A DNA stretch of 9,018 nucleotides from JAULUH01 sp032111745 (GCA_032111745.1 JAULUH010000187.1:1-9018); one strand, 5' to 3'. Positions 1 to 6,686 are shown, counted from the first letter of the stretch. Notes: a model not told the origin generated them from the sequence alone. Numbers and translations are program-made.

Positions 1-849
1 CATCAATACGAACTGGATGGCTACGCCGGTGCCGATCAGCACCGTCAGATCGCGAGTCTTCAGGGAGGTGTCGTCCCACAGCCTGCCCGGCGTCTGAATG
101 TCCCACCGGAGCACCAGGCCTAACCCCAGCGCGCCCGCCACCACGGCAATAGCCAGGGCGGGTCCCTGCCAGTCCCGAACCAGGCCGATTTGGATCAGGC
201 CATAGGCTGCAGCCAGCACTAACAGCGACCAGCCGGCATAGAACAGCGCGGTTGGGTTGCGCAGCACGCGCAGGTGGCTCTCCGGCAGGGTGAAGAAGAT
301 GATGGCCAGCGCCAGGATTGCCAGACAGATCGATGCCAGGGAGGCGCCGCGCCAGCCGAAAACCGACACCAGGAGACTGGCCTGAAGGGATGCCAACACG
401 GAGGCCAGCGTCGTGACCAAGACATACCAGCCAAAGGCCTGCACGCGCGCCTTGCCTCGGTAGAAGATGTACAAAGGCGCCAGCGCCAGGGGAAGCACCA
501 GCGCGCCCCCACACTGCGTCACGATGCGCATGATGATGTGCCCCACGTTGGAGCCGGCCATCATCAGTAACACGTTGGCGCCGATCGTTACGGCTAGCCC
601 GGCCAGGAGCAGCCGGCGCCGCCCGAAGCGATCGCCCAACAGGCCGCCGGTGACCAGCAGGATCACCGTCACCAGGCCCCACAGGCTGCTCAGCAGGCGC
701 GCCGCCGTCCAGCCCGCGCCAAAGGGCGCCGCGTCGGGCGGGTAGAAGAGCCAGGCCGATGGCTCGATGAACCGCGACGCCGCGGCTAGACAACACCCTG
801 CCAGCAACCAGCCCGGCCGGGACGGGGCGATGACCTCCGTCGAGTTCAA
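1..849 (-). CDS. MFS transporter, C-terminal part outside the window
   Basis: This is the N-terminal 283 codons of a major facilitator superfamily transporter; the frame stays open to base 1, so the C-terminus is missing. Hydrophobic segments fall near residues 14-30, 48-68, 81-98, 104-128, 140-160, 168-187, 201-221, 229-247 and 266 onward. Residues 69-80 read GGLLGDRFGRRR, the classic MFS motif A in the loop between helices 2 and 3. I chose the TTG at 847-849 because GAGG sits 8 bases upstream (858-861), overlapping the stop codon of the gene before it; no ATG or GTG lies upstream in a convincing place. The 11-base gap to the GAP-family gene implies co-transcription and possibly coupled translation. 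The family exports or imports small molecules by proton coupling. More than eight helices within 283 residues would suit the 14-helix drug-efflux branch (DHA2-like), but that subfamily and the substrate are inference. Confidence 0.8.
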   Translation of the reverse strand, partial: MNSTEVIAPSRPGWLLAGCCLAAASRFIEPSAWLFYPPDAAPFGAGWTAARLLSSLWGLVTVILLVTGGLLGDRFGRRRLLLAGLAVTIGANVLLMMAGSNVGHIIMRIVTQCGGALVLPLALAPLYIFYRGKARVQAFGWYVLVTTLASVLASLQASLLVSVFGWRGASLASICLAILALAIIFFTLPESHLRVLRNPTALFYAGWSLLVLAAAYGLIQIGLVRDWQGPALAIAVVAGALGLGLVLRWDIQTPGRLWDDTSLKTRDLTVLIGTGVAIQFVLM

Positions 850-857
850 GGGCGCTG

Positions 858-861
858 CCTC
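858..861 (-). promoter_or_regulatory. Ribosome binding site for the MFS gene, overlapping the upstream stop
   Basis: GAGG on the minus strand lies 8 bases before the TTG at 849 and shares bases with the TGA stop of the GAP-family gene (860-862). This spacing is what supports the TTG start and suggests translational coupling. Confidence 0.5.
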
Positions 862-1537
862 AGGCGAACAGGCCGGCCACGCCCTGGTAGAGGAACAGCA
901 GGCCGAATACCAGCGACACCACCATGACGATCTGGCGGTTGTATGCCTCCAGCCAGTCGCCCAGGGATCCCAACAGAGCGGCCGCCCTGCTGGGCATGAC
1001 CAGCCGGATCAGGATAGGGATGATCAGCAGCGACTCGGCCAGCAGCACGAACAACAGGAAGGCGATGGTGCTGGAGGGCTGCCCCAGCTGCGCCTCCCCG
1101 ATGACCCCCAGTGCGCCCAACGTGAAAACCCAGAACTTCGCGCTGATCAGGATCAGGCCTGCCCCCGACGCCAGCGCACCCAACGGCCCCATGCTGTTGA
1201 GCATGGTCAGCCACTTCGGTGGCGGCGCGTCCGGATCGGGTTCGCGGGCGAAGTTCCTATAGGCGGTGATCAGCAATAGAATGCCCAGCACCAACAGCAG
1301 CGTGGACTTGACCAGGCCCGACCCCGCGCTGCTGTCTGCCGAGCTACTGCCGGTGAGCAGTAAGCCGAAGATGACACCCTGGGCCAGGCGTACCAGGGTC
1401 ATGCCGGCGACGAAGGCGATGGCCTTGGCCGGCCCTTGCTTCGGACCGGTCAGAAGCAGGGTGACCATGATGATCTGTATCGGCACCACGGCACTGCCGA
1501 TGATCAGGGGCAGCAGGGATACAAGAACGCCGGCCAC
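860..1537 (-). CDS. GAP/Sap-family membrane protein (LysE-like superfamily)
   Basis: This 225-residue, very hydrophobic protein resembles the GAP family (Pfam Sap, sulfolipid-1-addressing protein), a branch of the LysE-type exporters. In mycobacteria, members help move glycopeptidolipids or sulfolipid across the membrane; elsewhere the substrate is unknown. Membrane segments are visible near residues 2-28, 38-62, 74-91, 118-145, 155-180 and 200-224. A polar loop around residues 93-112 (AREPDPDAPPPK) separates the two halves, as in LysE-like proteins. The start is a GTG at 1535-1537: GAGGA lies 3-4 bases upstream and an in-frame TGA sits just beyond it, so no longer form is possible. The MFS transporter follows after 11 bases, which makes a two-gene membrane unit. 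The family assignment rests on overall appearance and length. The role in lipid or metabolite export is inference. Confidence 0.75.
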   Translation of the reverse strand: MAGVLVSLLPLIIGSAVVPIQIIMVTLLLTGPKQGPAKAIAFVAGMTLVRLAQGVIFGLLLTGSSSADSSAGSGLVKSTLLLVLGILLLITAYRNFAREPDPDAPPPKWLTMLNSMGPLGALASGAGLILISAKFWVFTLGALGVIGEAQLGQPSSTIAFLLFVLLAESLLIIPILIRLVMPSRAAALLGSLGDWLEAYNRQIVMVVSLVFGLLFLYQGVAGLFA

Positions 1538-1540
1538 AGG

Positions 1541-1545
1541 TCCTC
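1541..1545 (-). promoter_or_regulatory. Ribosome binding site deciding the GTG start of the GAP-family gene
   Basis: GAGGA on the minus strand is 3 bases before the GTG at 1537. An in-frame stop codon overlaps it, which rules out an upstream start. The spacing is a little short but workable. Confidence 0.5.
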
Positions 1546-1684
1546 ATTTCGTAGGGCCGTGCATCGTTCTGCACGCGCTGTGTGATGCGCCGGACGCGAG
1601 GTCGCCGCCGGCACGCCACACCGCCACAAGCCTCATCGGCTTTCGGGAGGGTAGTCGTGCCGGTGGCCACCTCCAGGGCCGGCG

Positions 1685-2035
1685 TCATGTCGCAGCGAGG
1701 ATCTGCGCCTTCTGCATGTTGAACTCTTCTTCGGTCAACACACCCTGTTCCTTCAGGGCAGCCAGCTTTTGTAGCTGCTGCATCTGCTCATCGGTAAGGC
1801 CCACCTGCTCAGGGGCAACCGGGACAGCGACCGTCTCGGCCACCGGCTCTGCCGCCGGCTGCGGATCGTCGGGTCCGAAGACCGCACCCATCGCGGCGCT
1901 GGTCCCGGCCACGGCTACGGTCGCCGTGCCGGCGATAGCCGCCGTCGTGGCCATCGTGCCGATGAGGCCCTTGTCGTCCTTCTGGGGTGCAGCCACGACG
2001 ACCGGCCCTCTCTTCTTGCTCTTCGACTTAGCCAT
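1685..2035 (-). CDS. SHOCT-domain protein with Ala/Thr/Gly-rich hydrophobic segment
   Basis: A 116-residue protein in three parts. The N-terminus (residues 1-22) is strongly basic, with Lys/Ser repeats. Residues 27-53 form an Ala/Thr/Gly/Val-rich hydrophobic stretch long enough for one weak membrane helix. A Pro/Ala/Val/Glu-rich linker follows to about residue 77. The C-terminus, residues 80-113, is a typical SHOCT (short C-terminal) domain: LTDEQMQQLQKLAALKEQGV, then LTEEEF and a Lys-Ala-Gln-Ile-Leu ending. SHOCT domains are small helical modules often fused to the ends of membrane or stress proteins, and are thought to mediate protein contacts. The ATG is well supported by GGAGGT 6 bases upstream (2042-2047). 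It is followed by the GAP-family gene after 147 bases, so operon membership is possible but not sure. The exact function is unknown. Confidence 0.8.
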   Translation of the reverse strand: MAKSKSKKRGPVVVAAPQKDDKGLIGTMATTAAIAGTATVAVAGTSAAMGAVFGPDDPQPAAEPVAETVAVPVAPEQVGLTDEQMQQLQKLAALKEQGVLTEEEFNMQKAQILAAT

Positions 2036-2041
2036 TCTGAT

Positions 2042-2047
2042 ACCTCC
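2042..2047 (-). promoter_or_regulatory. Ribosome binding site of the SHOCT gene
   Basis: A perfect GGAGGT on the minus strand, 6 bases before the ATG at 2035. It is the strongest Shine-Dalgarno sequence in the window. Confidence 0.65.
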
Positions 2048-2058
2048 AATACGTTATG

Positions 2059-2076
2059 GTGCGCGTTGCCGCGCAC
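2059..2076 (-). promoter_or_regulatory. Leader hairpin with GCAA tetraloop upstream of the SHOCT gene
   Basis: On the minus strand GTGCGCG, GCAA, CGCGCAC gives a perfect 7-bp GC-rich stem closed by a GNRA-type tetraloop. It ends 11 bases before the Shine-Dalgarno sequence of the SHOCT gene. It could stabilise the leader RNA or affect translation. No known riboswitch or leader class is recognised, and the structure is inferred from base pairing only. Confidence 0.3.
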
Positions 2077-2172
2077 GGTTTGGACTGCAGTTGATGCAAC
2101 TTGACGATCTGGTTGACGTGTGACCCAGGTTGGTTTGTGGCCGTAAGTCTCCTCTCTACCCGGGACCCAGTA

Positions 2173-2201
2173 ATCTTCGGCGATTTCGGCCATATTGTCA
2201 A
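2173..2201 (-). promoter_or_regulatory. Possible sigma70-type promoter for the SHOCT gene
   Basis: On the minus strand a perfect TTGACA (2196-2201) is followed after 17 bases by GAAGAT (2173-2178), which matches the TATAAT consensus at only three positions. The site lies about 140 bases before the SHOCT start, in the only sizeable intergenic region on this side. The -35 box is convincing and the -10 is weak, so this is a candidate only. Confidence 0.3.
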
Positions 2202-2231
2202 GCGCAAGCGCGCCTTCAGGCTCTCCGAAGT

Positions 2232-2269
2232 CCGTGTTGGTCCGGCGTTTAGCCGTGTTCCGGTCCGGC
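2232..2269. repeat. Imperfect direct repeat, two copies with a 21-bp period
   Basis: CCGTGTTGGTCCGGC at 2232-2246 is repeated at 2253-2269 as CCGTGTTCCGGTCCGGC, identical except for a two-base CC insertion. The copies start 21 bp apart, about two turns of the helix, and lie 31-68 bp upstream of the TTGACA at 2196-2201. Such placement is typical of paired binding sites for a regulator, but no known operator is recognised. Confidence 0.45.
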
Positions 2270-2288
2270 TCAGCAGAGCTGCCAGCGC

Positions 2289-2852
2289 CTATCTCTCGTG
2301 GGCCGGCTCCGCCTGATGGCCTTCAGCCTCGTGTTTGAGCCCCAGGACTTCTCGCTTATGCGCCTCCATGCGCCCGGTGAGGCGCCCGAACACGAAGACC
2401 GCCAGGCTGAGCGCACCGATCACCAGCGCAATGGCGCCTCCATACTCCAGGATCGTCGTGCCCTCCAGCCACTCGCCGGCCACCGCGCCCAGGAACAGGA
2501 TGGCCAGCATGACGATCACCACTGCCAACAGGTTGAACTTCAGCTGCTCCAGGTTGGTCACGGACAGCCATTCTGGGATCACCGCGCTGATGCCCGGATC
2601 GAGAAACAGCTCATACAATCCGACTGAGGTAATGAGCAGGACGGTGCCCAGCAGGAACAGATCGATCATTTCGATCAACTCCACGCTGAACGTCCGCGCC
2701 CCTTCGGCGTTGAACTCGCCGTGGCCAAACGACTCGATGATGGTAGACACGGTGGCGATTCCGGCGAATACGAAGACCGCCAACGCCGCCAGCAGCAGGC
2801 CAATCACCGCGATGAAGATCAGGTAACGTGACGCCGAGAACAGGGTTCTCAT
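2289..2852 (-). CDS. YqhA/UPF0114-family inner membrane protein
   Basis: A 187-residue protein with four clear membrane helices near residues 9-31, 63-84, 106-127 and 138-157. The order and spacing, the N-terminal basic RTLFSASRYLIF segment, and the acidic ends of the loops (IIESF, then IEMIDLFLLGT) match the YqhA/UPF0114 family, whose biochemical role is unknown. The C-terminal 27 residues are charged and His/Glu-rich (HEAEGHQAEPAHER at the end), which looks like a cytoplasmic tail longer than in many relatives. I chose the ATG at 2850-2852 because AAGGAG precedes it and the first helix begins directly after it. An open frame continues upstream to 3059, but that part overlaps the GlsB gene in another frame and encodes Arg/Pro-rich noise. 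It is 40 bases downstream of the GlsB/YeaQ gene and probably shares its transcript. Confidence 0.85.
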   Translation of the reverse strand: MRTLFSASRYLIFIAVIGLLLAALAVFVFAGIATVSTIIESFGHGEFNAEGARTFSVELIEMIDLFLLGTVLLITSVGLYELFLDPGISAVIPEWLSVTNLEQLKFNLLAVVIVMLAILFLGAVAGEWLEGTTILEYGGAIALVIGALSLAVFVFGRLTGRMEAHKREVLGLKHEAEGHQAEPAHER

Positions 2853-2892
2853 GCTGTGCCGCTCTCCTTGGCCCCGATCCCGGGGTCTGGCT

Positions 2893-3264
2893 CTACAGGC
2901 CCGGCAGGCCGCCCTTGTCCTGCTTGCCGTCCTTGCCGCCGGCGCCAGGTACAGCGGGCACGTCGGGCACCACCGCCTTCTTGATCTGCTTGTTCCGGAA
3001 GTTGGTCCACAGGATGATGGCAATCGCGGCCACTCCCACCTGGATGGCAAGGACGCCAAAATGGATGCCGCGGCCGTCGCCCCATCCCAGGAGCCCGGCG
3101 ATGAATCCGCCCAGCCAGGCCGCGCCCGTGCCGATCAGGAACAGCTCGATGCCCGAGATGCGTTCCTTGCCGGGGATGATCATCTTGGCGATGGTGGCGA
3201 CCACCACGCCCGAGATCGAGGCTCCGATCAGAGAGAGGAACAGGATTCCACCCAGACCGCCCAT
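2893..3264 (-). CDS. GlsB/YeaQ/YmgE-family (transglycosylase-associated) membrane protein
   Basis: A 123-residue protein with three membrane helices, about residues 5-28, 37-60 and 67-88, rich in Gly and Ala. The small helix-packing residues, the MIIPGKE turn after helix 1, and the GTGAAWLGGFIAGLLG stretch in helix 2 are typical of the Transgly_assoc family (GlsB, YeaQ, YmgE). Members are small membrane proteins often induced by general or envelope stress; no enzyme activity has been shown for them. The usual family length is about 80-90 residues. Here residues 89-123 add a Lys/Gly/Pro/Val-rich tail that may be disordered. The ATG at 3262-3264 has AAAGGA about 8 bases upstream. It follows the hairpin at 3358-3403, so it probably begins a new transcription unit with the YqhA gene; I found no convincing promoter in 3265-3357. 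Confidence 0.85.
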   Translation of the reverse strand: MGGLGGILFLSLIGASISGVVVATIAKMIIPGKERISGIELFLIGTGAAWLGGFIAGLLGWGDGRGIHFGVLAIQVGVAAIAIILWTNFRNKQIKKAVVPDVPAVPGAGGKDGKQDKGGLPGL

Positions 3265-3357
3265 CGTTTTTGTCCTTTCTGTACTGTCCTGCGTGATAGG
3301 ATCTGCAATTGGGGCGAAGTAGGTGTCGTCTCGGCCCGGCGGAAGTTGTCAGCGCGC

Positions 3358-3403
3358 CGCCGGCAGGGTTCCCGCCAGATCACTGGCGGGAACCCTGCCG
3401 GCG
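3358..3403. terminator. Perfect 21-bp hairpin after the DUF937 gene, likely terminator
   Basis: The arm at 3358-3378 and the arm at 3383-3403 pair over 21 bp without a mismatch, with a four-base loop ATCA at 3379-3382. It begins 16 bases after the DUF937 stop codon in the direction of transcription. No T-tract follows on either side, so it is not a textbook intrinsic terminator. It may still stop polymerase, protect the 3' end of the mRNA, or be a repeat unit found elsewhere in the genome. Confidence 0.55.
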
Positions 3404-3419
3404 CTGTTAGCCGGTTCGA

Positions 3420-3983
3420 TCAACCTCCAAACAGCTTGCTCAGGCCGCGCTTGATGTCGTCCGTCATGCCCGGCACGTTGTCCATCAAGGTGTCCAGGTC
3501 GCCGATGCCCTTCAGCGCGTCGGCGTTGTCTTCGATTAGCTTGCCCACGCCGGCGGCATCCAACCCTTGCTCTTTGGCCATCTTGCCCAGGCCGCCAAGC
3601 ACGGCCGGCGCCATGACGCCGAGCATCTTGCCCATCGCGTCCGTGCTCAAGCCGGTCTTCGAGGCCAGGTTGGCCGTGATGTTCTCCACCGAGTTGGAGC
3701 CGGCCAGCATCTTCAGCGTGTCTGCGCTCTTGGCCGGGTCGGCAGTCTTGACAAACGCATCCAGGTCGCCGCCGATGCTATCGCCAGCGCTCTTGAACAG
3801 GCTGGTGACCTTGTCTGCGCCGCCTGGCTGCTTGAGCAGCCGGCCGACCCCCACCACCACCAGCCCGGTGACCATGGGGGTCGCCTGTTTCACCACGTCG
3901 GCCGGTAAACCCAGGCGCTTTCCGAGGTCCTCCAGCACCGGACCGCCGAAGGAACCCACCAGACCTTCGATCATGTTTGCCAT
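3420..3983 (-). CDS. DUF937 family protein (YidB-like)
   Basis: A 187-residue, soluble-looking protein of Ala, Gly, Leu and Lys-rich helical segments. The N-terminal part (residues 1-60) contains LGKRLGLPADVVKQATPMVT, and the central part (about 100-150) has MGKMLGVMAPAVLGGLGKMA, the recurring pattern of DUF937/YidB-like proteins in which short helices alternate with Gly-Gly turns. The C-terminus ends in KRGLSKLFGG. The family has no settled biochemical function. There is no signal peptide and no strong membrane helix. The ATG at 3981-3983 has AAAGGAAG about 8 bases upstream; a second ATG at codon 4 is a less likely start. It lies 70 bases after the arylsulfatase stop with no clear promoter between, so read-through from the sulfatase gene is possible. 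The strong hairpin just after it probably ends the unit. Confidence 0.75.
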   Translation of the reverse strand: MANMIEGLVGSFGGPVLEDLGKRLGLPADVVKQATPMVTGLVVVGVGRLLKQPGGADKVTSLFKSAGDSIGGDLDAFVKTADPAKSADTLKMLAGSNSVENITANLASKTGLSTDAMGKMLGVMAPAVLGGLGKMAKEQGLDAAGVGKLIEDNADALKGIGDLDTLMDNVPGMTDDIKRGLSKLFGG

Positions 3984-4053
3984 CGTCTAACTTCCTTTCT
4001 GTCAAAAATGTGTGGTTGCTACCGTTCCACGTTGCTTGCGCGGTAGGAAAGGC

Positions 4054-6347
4054 CTACTGCGACGCCAGCGCGGCGTGGGCCATCCCTGCGCCGAGCACTT
4101 CGTTCAGGGTCTCCTCCGGTAGGCCGGCCAGGACCGTCCCGACCTCGATCTCCACCTTGGCGATCTTGCCGGTAAACGGGAACTCCTCCGGGTAGGGGCC
4201 GACCGGCGCGCCGGTGTCGATGCCGACATCCAGCGTCTCGCCACTCATCGAGAACACGAACGGCACCGTCTTCTCGACCCTCCCCTGGGCGACCTGCTTG
4301 TCGTTGATAAAGAGCGTCGCCGTGCCACCCTTGCCCAGGCCGTCGCCATCGTAGTCGAAGTCCAGCTTCAGTTGCACCGGTCCGGCCGGCAGCGCCACCG
4401 GCGACTCGATGGCGTACCTGTCGTGGCCCACCCAGTTGTAGTAGTAGACCGGCTTGTTGTCCTTCACGTACAGCGACCAGCCGGCCATGTTGCCGCCCTG
4501 GCAGATCACGACCCCTTCCGCCCCGCTTGCGGGAACGTCCAGGTGCGCGGTCATCTTGAGCGACCGGTTCTTGAAATTGACGATCGCCAGCTCCGGCATG
4601 TGGACGTTCTCGGGATAATAGGTGAACTTCTTCTTGCCGGCGATCAGGCTGGGACGGTGCACTGGCAGCGAGCGCGAGGTGGTCTCGCTGCTCAGCGGGT
4701 AGACGTCGTACTTCCACGCCTCCTTATCGAAGAGGTCTTGCAGTTCCTTCAGCTTCTCCGGGTGCTGCTCGGCCAGGTCGTGGCCCTGGCTGAAGTCCTC
4801 GGCGATGTTGTACAGCTCCCACTTCTCCTGCGGGCCGCCGACCTCCAATTTCTGCGAGCGCACCCACGGAGCGCGCCCGTGGAAAACCGCCGCCACCCAG
4901 CCGTCGTGGTAGATGGCCCGGTTGGCGAACATCTCGAAGTACTGGGTGCGGTGGTTGCTGGGCGCCTCGGCGTCGTCGAAGGAGTAGAGCATACTCGTGC
5001 CCTCCAGCGGCTCCTGCGTGACGCCACAGACCGAATCGGGATACGGGATGTTGGCAGCGTCCAGGATCGTGGGCGCGACGTCAATGACGTGGTGGAACTG
5101 CGAGCGCAGCCCGCCGGCGTCCTGGATGCCGTTCGGCCAGCTCACCGCCATGGCGTTACGGGTGCCGCCGAAGTGAGAGGCCACCTGCTTGGTCCACTGG
5201 AACGGCGCGTCCAGCGCCCAGGCCCAGGCCGCGTTGTAGTGATTCTCGGAGTGCGGTGACCCGAACTCGTCCATGTGCTCCAGCAGCCAATCCAGATCTT
5301 CGGGGAAGCCGTTCTGGTACGCGGGAGCGCTCCAGACGCCGTCAATGGTGCCCTCGGCCGAGGCGCCGTTGTCCCCCACGATGTACATGAAGATCGTGTT
5401 GTCCCAGGCGTCCAGCTCCTTGATGGCTTCGATGACTCGGCCGATGTGATAGTCCACGTGCGCCAGCATCCCGGCATACACCTCCATCAGCCGCGAGGCG
5501 ACCGGCTTGTACTTGTCCGGGTACTCCTCCCAGGACGGAAGGGAGTCCGGCCGCGACGTCAGGGTAGTGCCTGGGGGAATAATTCCCGCCTCCAACTGCC
5601 GCTGGTGGATCTCCTCTCGCAGCTTATCCCAGCCCTGGTCGAACTGGCCCTTGAACTTCTCGATCCACTCCGGCGGCACATGATGCGGGCAATGCGTCGC
5701 TCCCGGCGCGTAATAGATGAAGAAGGGCTTGTCGGGCGCCGAAGTCTTCTGGTTACGGATCCACGAGATGGCCTTGTCCGCCAGGTCCTCGGACAGATGG
5801 TAGTTCTCCCTTTCCAGGTGCGGGTTGATCGGCGTGGTCTGGTCGAGCAGCGACGGCTCCCACTGCGACGCCTCGCCGCCCATGAAGCCGTAGAAGCGCT
5901 CGAATCCCAGGCCGGTCGGCCAGCGGTCGAAGGGTCCCGCCGGGCTGATCTCCCACATCGGGGTGATGTGGTTCTTGCCGAACCAGGCGGTGTTGTAGCC
6001 GTTGCCCTTGAGCACCTCCGCGATGGTGGCCTTGCTCTTGGGGATCACGCTGTCGTAGCCGGGGTAGCCGATGGCGATCTCGGAGATGGCCCCGAAATGG
6101 GCGCTGTGATGGTTGCGCCCGGTGAGCACCGCGGCCCGCGTCGGCGAGCAGAGGGCGCAGGTATGGAATTGGTTGTAGCGCAGCCCTTCATCAGCCACCT
6201 GGCGCAGCGCCGGCATGGGCACCGGCCCGCCAAACACGTCTGAGGCGCCGAAGCCCACGTCGTCCAGCAGCACGATCACCACGCTGGGCGCGCCCTCGGG
6301 CGGATATATGATGGCCGGCTTGTCCGGTTTCGACTCTTTGGCCGTCC
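4054..6347 (-). CDS. Type I arylsulfatase (alkaline-phosphatase superfamily), N-terminus lost in an assembly gap
   Basis: It hydrolyses sulfate esters with a formylglycine formed from cysteine. Counting the first complete codon after the gap (6345) as residue 1, 763 residues are present. The sulfatase domain spans about 19-545. The CSPTR signature at 66-70 is complete (Cys codon 6148-6150). The positions matching P. aeruginosa AtsA are all present: metal ligands Asp28, Asp29, Asp325 and Asn326; Arg70, Lys124, His126, His218 and Lys386 around the sulfate. Residues from about 572 to 735 form a beta-rich C-terminal domain seen in the long, roughly 780-residue arylsulfatases. The true start is unknown. 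An open frame continues past the ten Ns to a TTG at 6477, but the frame across an N run is not reliable, and the codon next to the gap reads NGG. No signal peptide can be judged. It is clearly related to the sulfatase upstream. The substrate is not predictable. Confidence 0.93.
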
Positions 6348-6357
6348 NNNNNNNNNN
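6348..6357. other. Assembly gap (ten Ns)
   Basis: Ten Ns interrupt the 5' end of the arylsulfatase gene. The true length of missing sequence is not known, so the gene start, its ribosome binding site and the frame upstream cannot be read. Confidence 0.99.
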
Positions 6358-6486
6358 AAGCGGATAATCAGATATGCTGCGTGGCCGGTCTCCTGTACCC
6401 GATTGTCCGCTCGGATCCGCTGCCCCGTGGCTAGAAGCCATTTTCGCCCGTTGCGGTGAGCCGTGGCTCGTCGACAACTCCTTGTA
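6358..6486. other. Stretch between the gap and the DUF1214 remnant, no confident gene
   Basis: On the minus strand one frame is open here and could be the N-terminus of the arylsulfatase, from a TTG at 6477 or an ATG at 6441, giving a Ser/Gly/Arg-rich sequence ending in RPRSISDYPL. Related sulfatases do carry a variable leader of 30-50 residues before the first Asp-Asp motif, so this is possible. AAGGAG directly abuts the TTG, which is too close to be a normal ribosome binding site. I treat it as unresolved. Confidence 0.3.
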
Positions 6487-6686
6487 CTATATCCGTCGTA
6501 TCGCGGGCGGCTCCCACGTCTGCTCGAGCAACGCCTCGCCCGGCATATAGGTCCGCAGGATCATCCAGAAGTCATGGTCCGAAGCGGGCAGCCAGTTGGC
6601 TTCGTTGTCGCGCAGGCATTGGGCCGGTCTCTCCTTATGAAGTAGGACAGCATATTCTTGCCGTCGATGTGGACCCGGTAGGTCAT
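6487..6686 (-). pseudogene. Frameshifted C-terminal remnant of a DUF1254/DUF1214-family protein
   Basis: The minus strand encodes what looks like the end of a DUF1214 domain, but in two frames. From 6686 to about 6615 one frame reads MTYRVHIDGKN, then LSYFIRRDRPNA. From about 6615 to the TAG at 6487-6489 the next frame reads RDNEANWLPASDHDFWMILR, then Tyr-Met-Pro, and ends QTWEPPAIRRI. The NWLPA, the Leu-Arg-x-Tyr-x-Pro-x-Glu and the final TWxPPxxxR elements are characteristic of DUF1214 C-termini. Supplying one C near 6615-6616 would join the frames cleanly, so a single-base deletion or a sequencing error explains the break. The 300-plus residues that should come before are absent: the upstream arylsulfatase ends at 6733. 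Intact family members are often envelope proteins of unknown role. The family call rests on motif memory. Confidence 0.6.

Noticed and set aside
1915..2193. Minus-strand open frame with a protein-like start in the intergenic region
   Set aside because: It has no ribosome binding site, begins next to the TTGACA box, and runs into the SHOCT gene in another frame, where it turns Arg/Pro-rich. I treat it as chance.
2853..3059. Upstream extension of the YqhA frame
   Set aside because: It overlaps the well-supported GlsB gene, is Arg/Pro/Cys-rich, and the ATG at 2852 sits right before the first membrane helix with AAGGAG upstream.
4018..4053. Possible terminator between the sulfatase and DUF937 genes
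   Set aside because: Only 5-6 bp stems can be drawn here and no T-tract follows on the minus strand at the right place, so I do not call a terminator.
5275..6243. Long plus-strand open frame of 322 codons opposite the first sulfatase
   Set aside because: It is the complement of conserved sulfatase codons, with Arg/Val/Leu/His-rich content typical of antisense frames in GC-rich DNA and no recognisable motif.
6358..6477. Arylsulfatase start at the TTG at 6477, reading across the Ns
   Set aside because: The frame across an N run is arbitrary and the ribosome binding site abuts the start codon. I ended the supported coding region at the gap instead.
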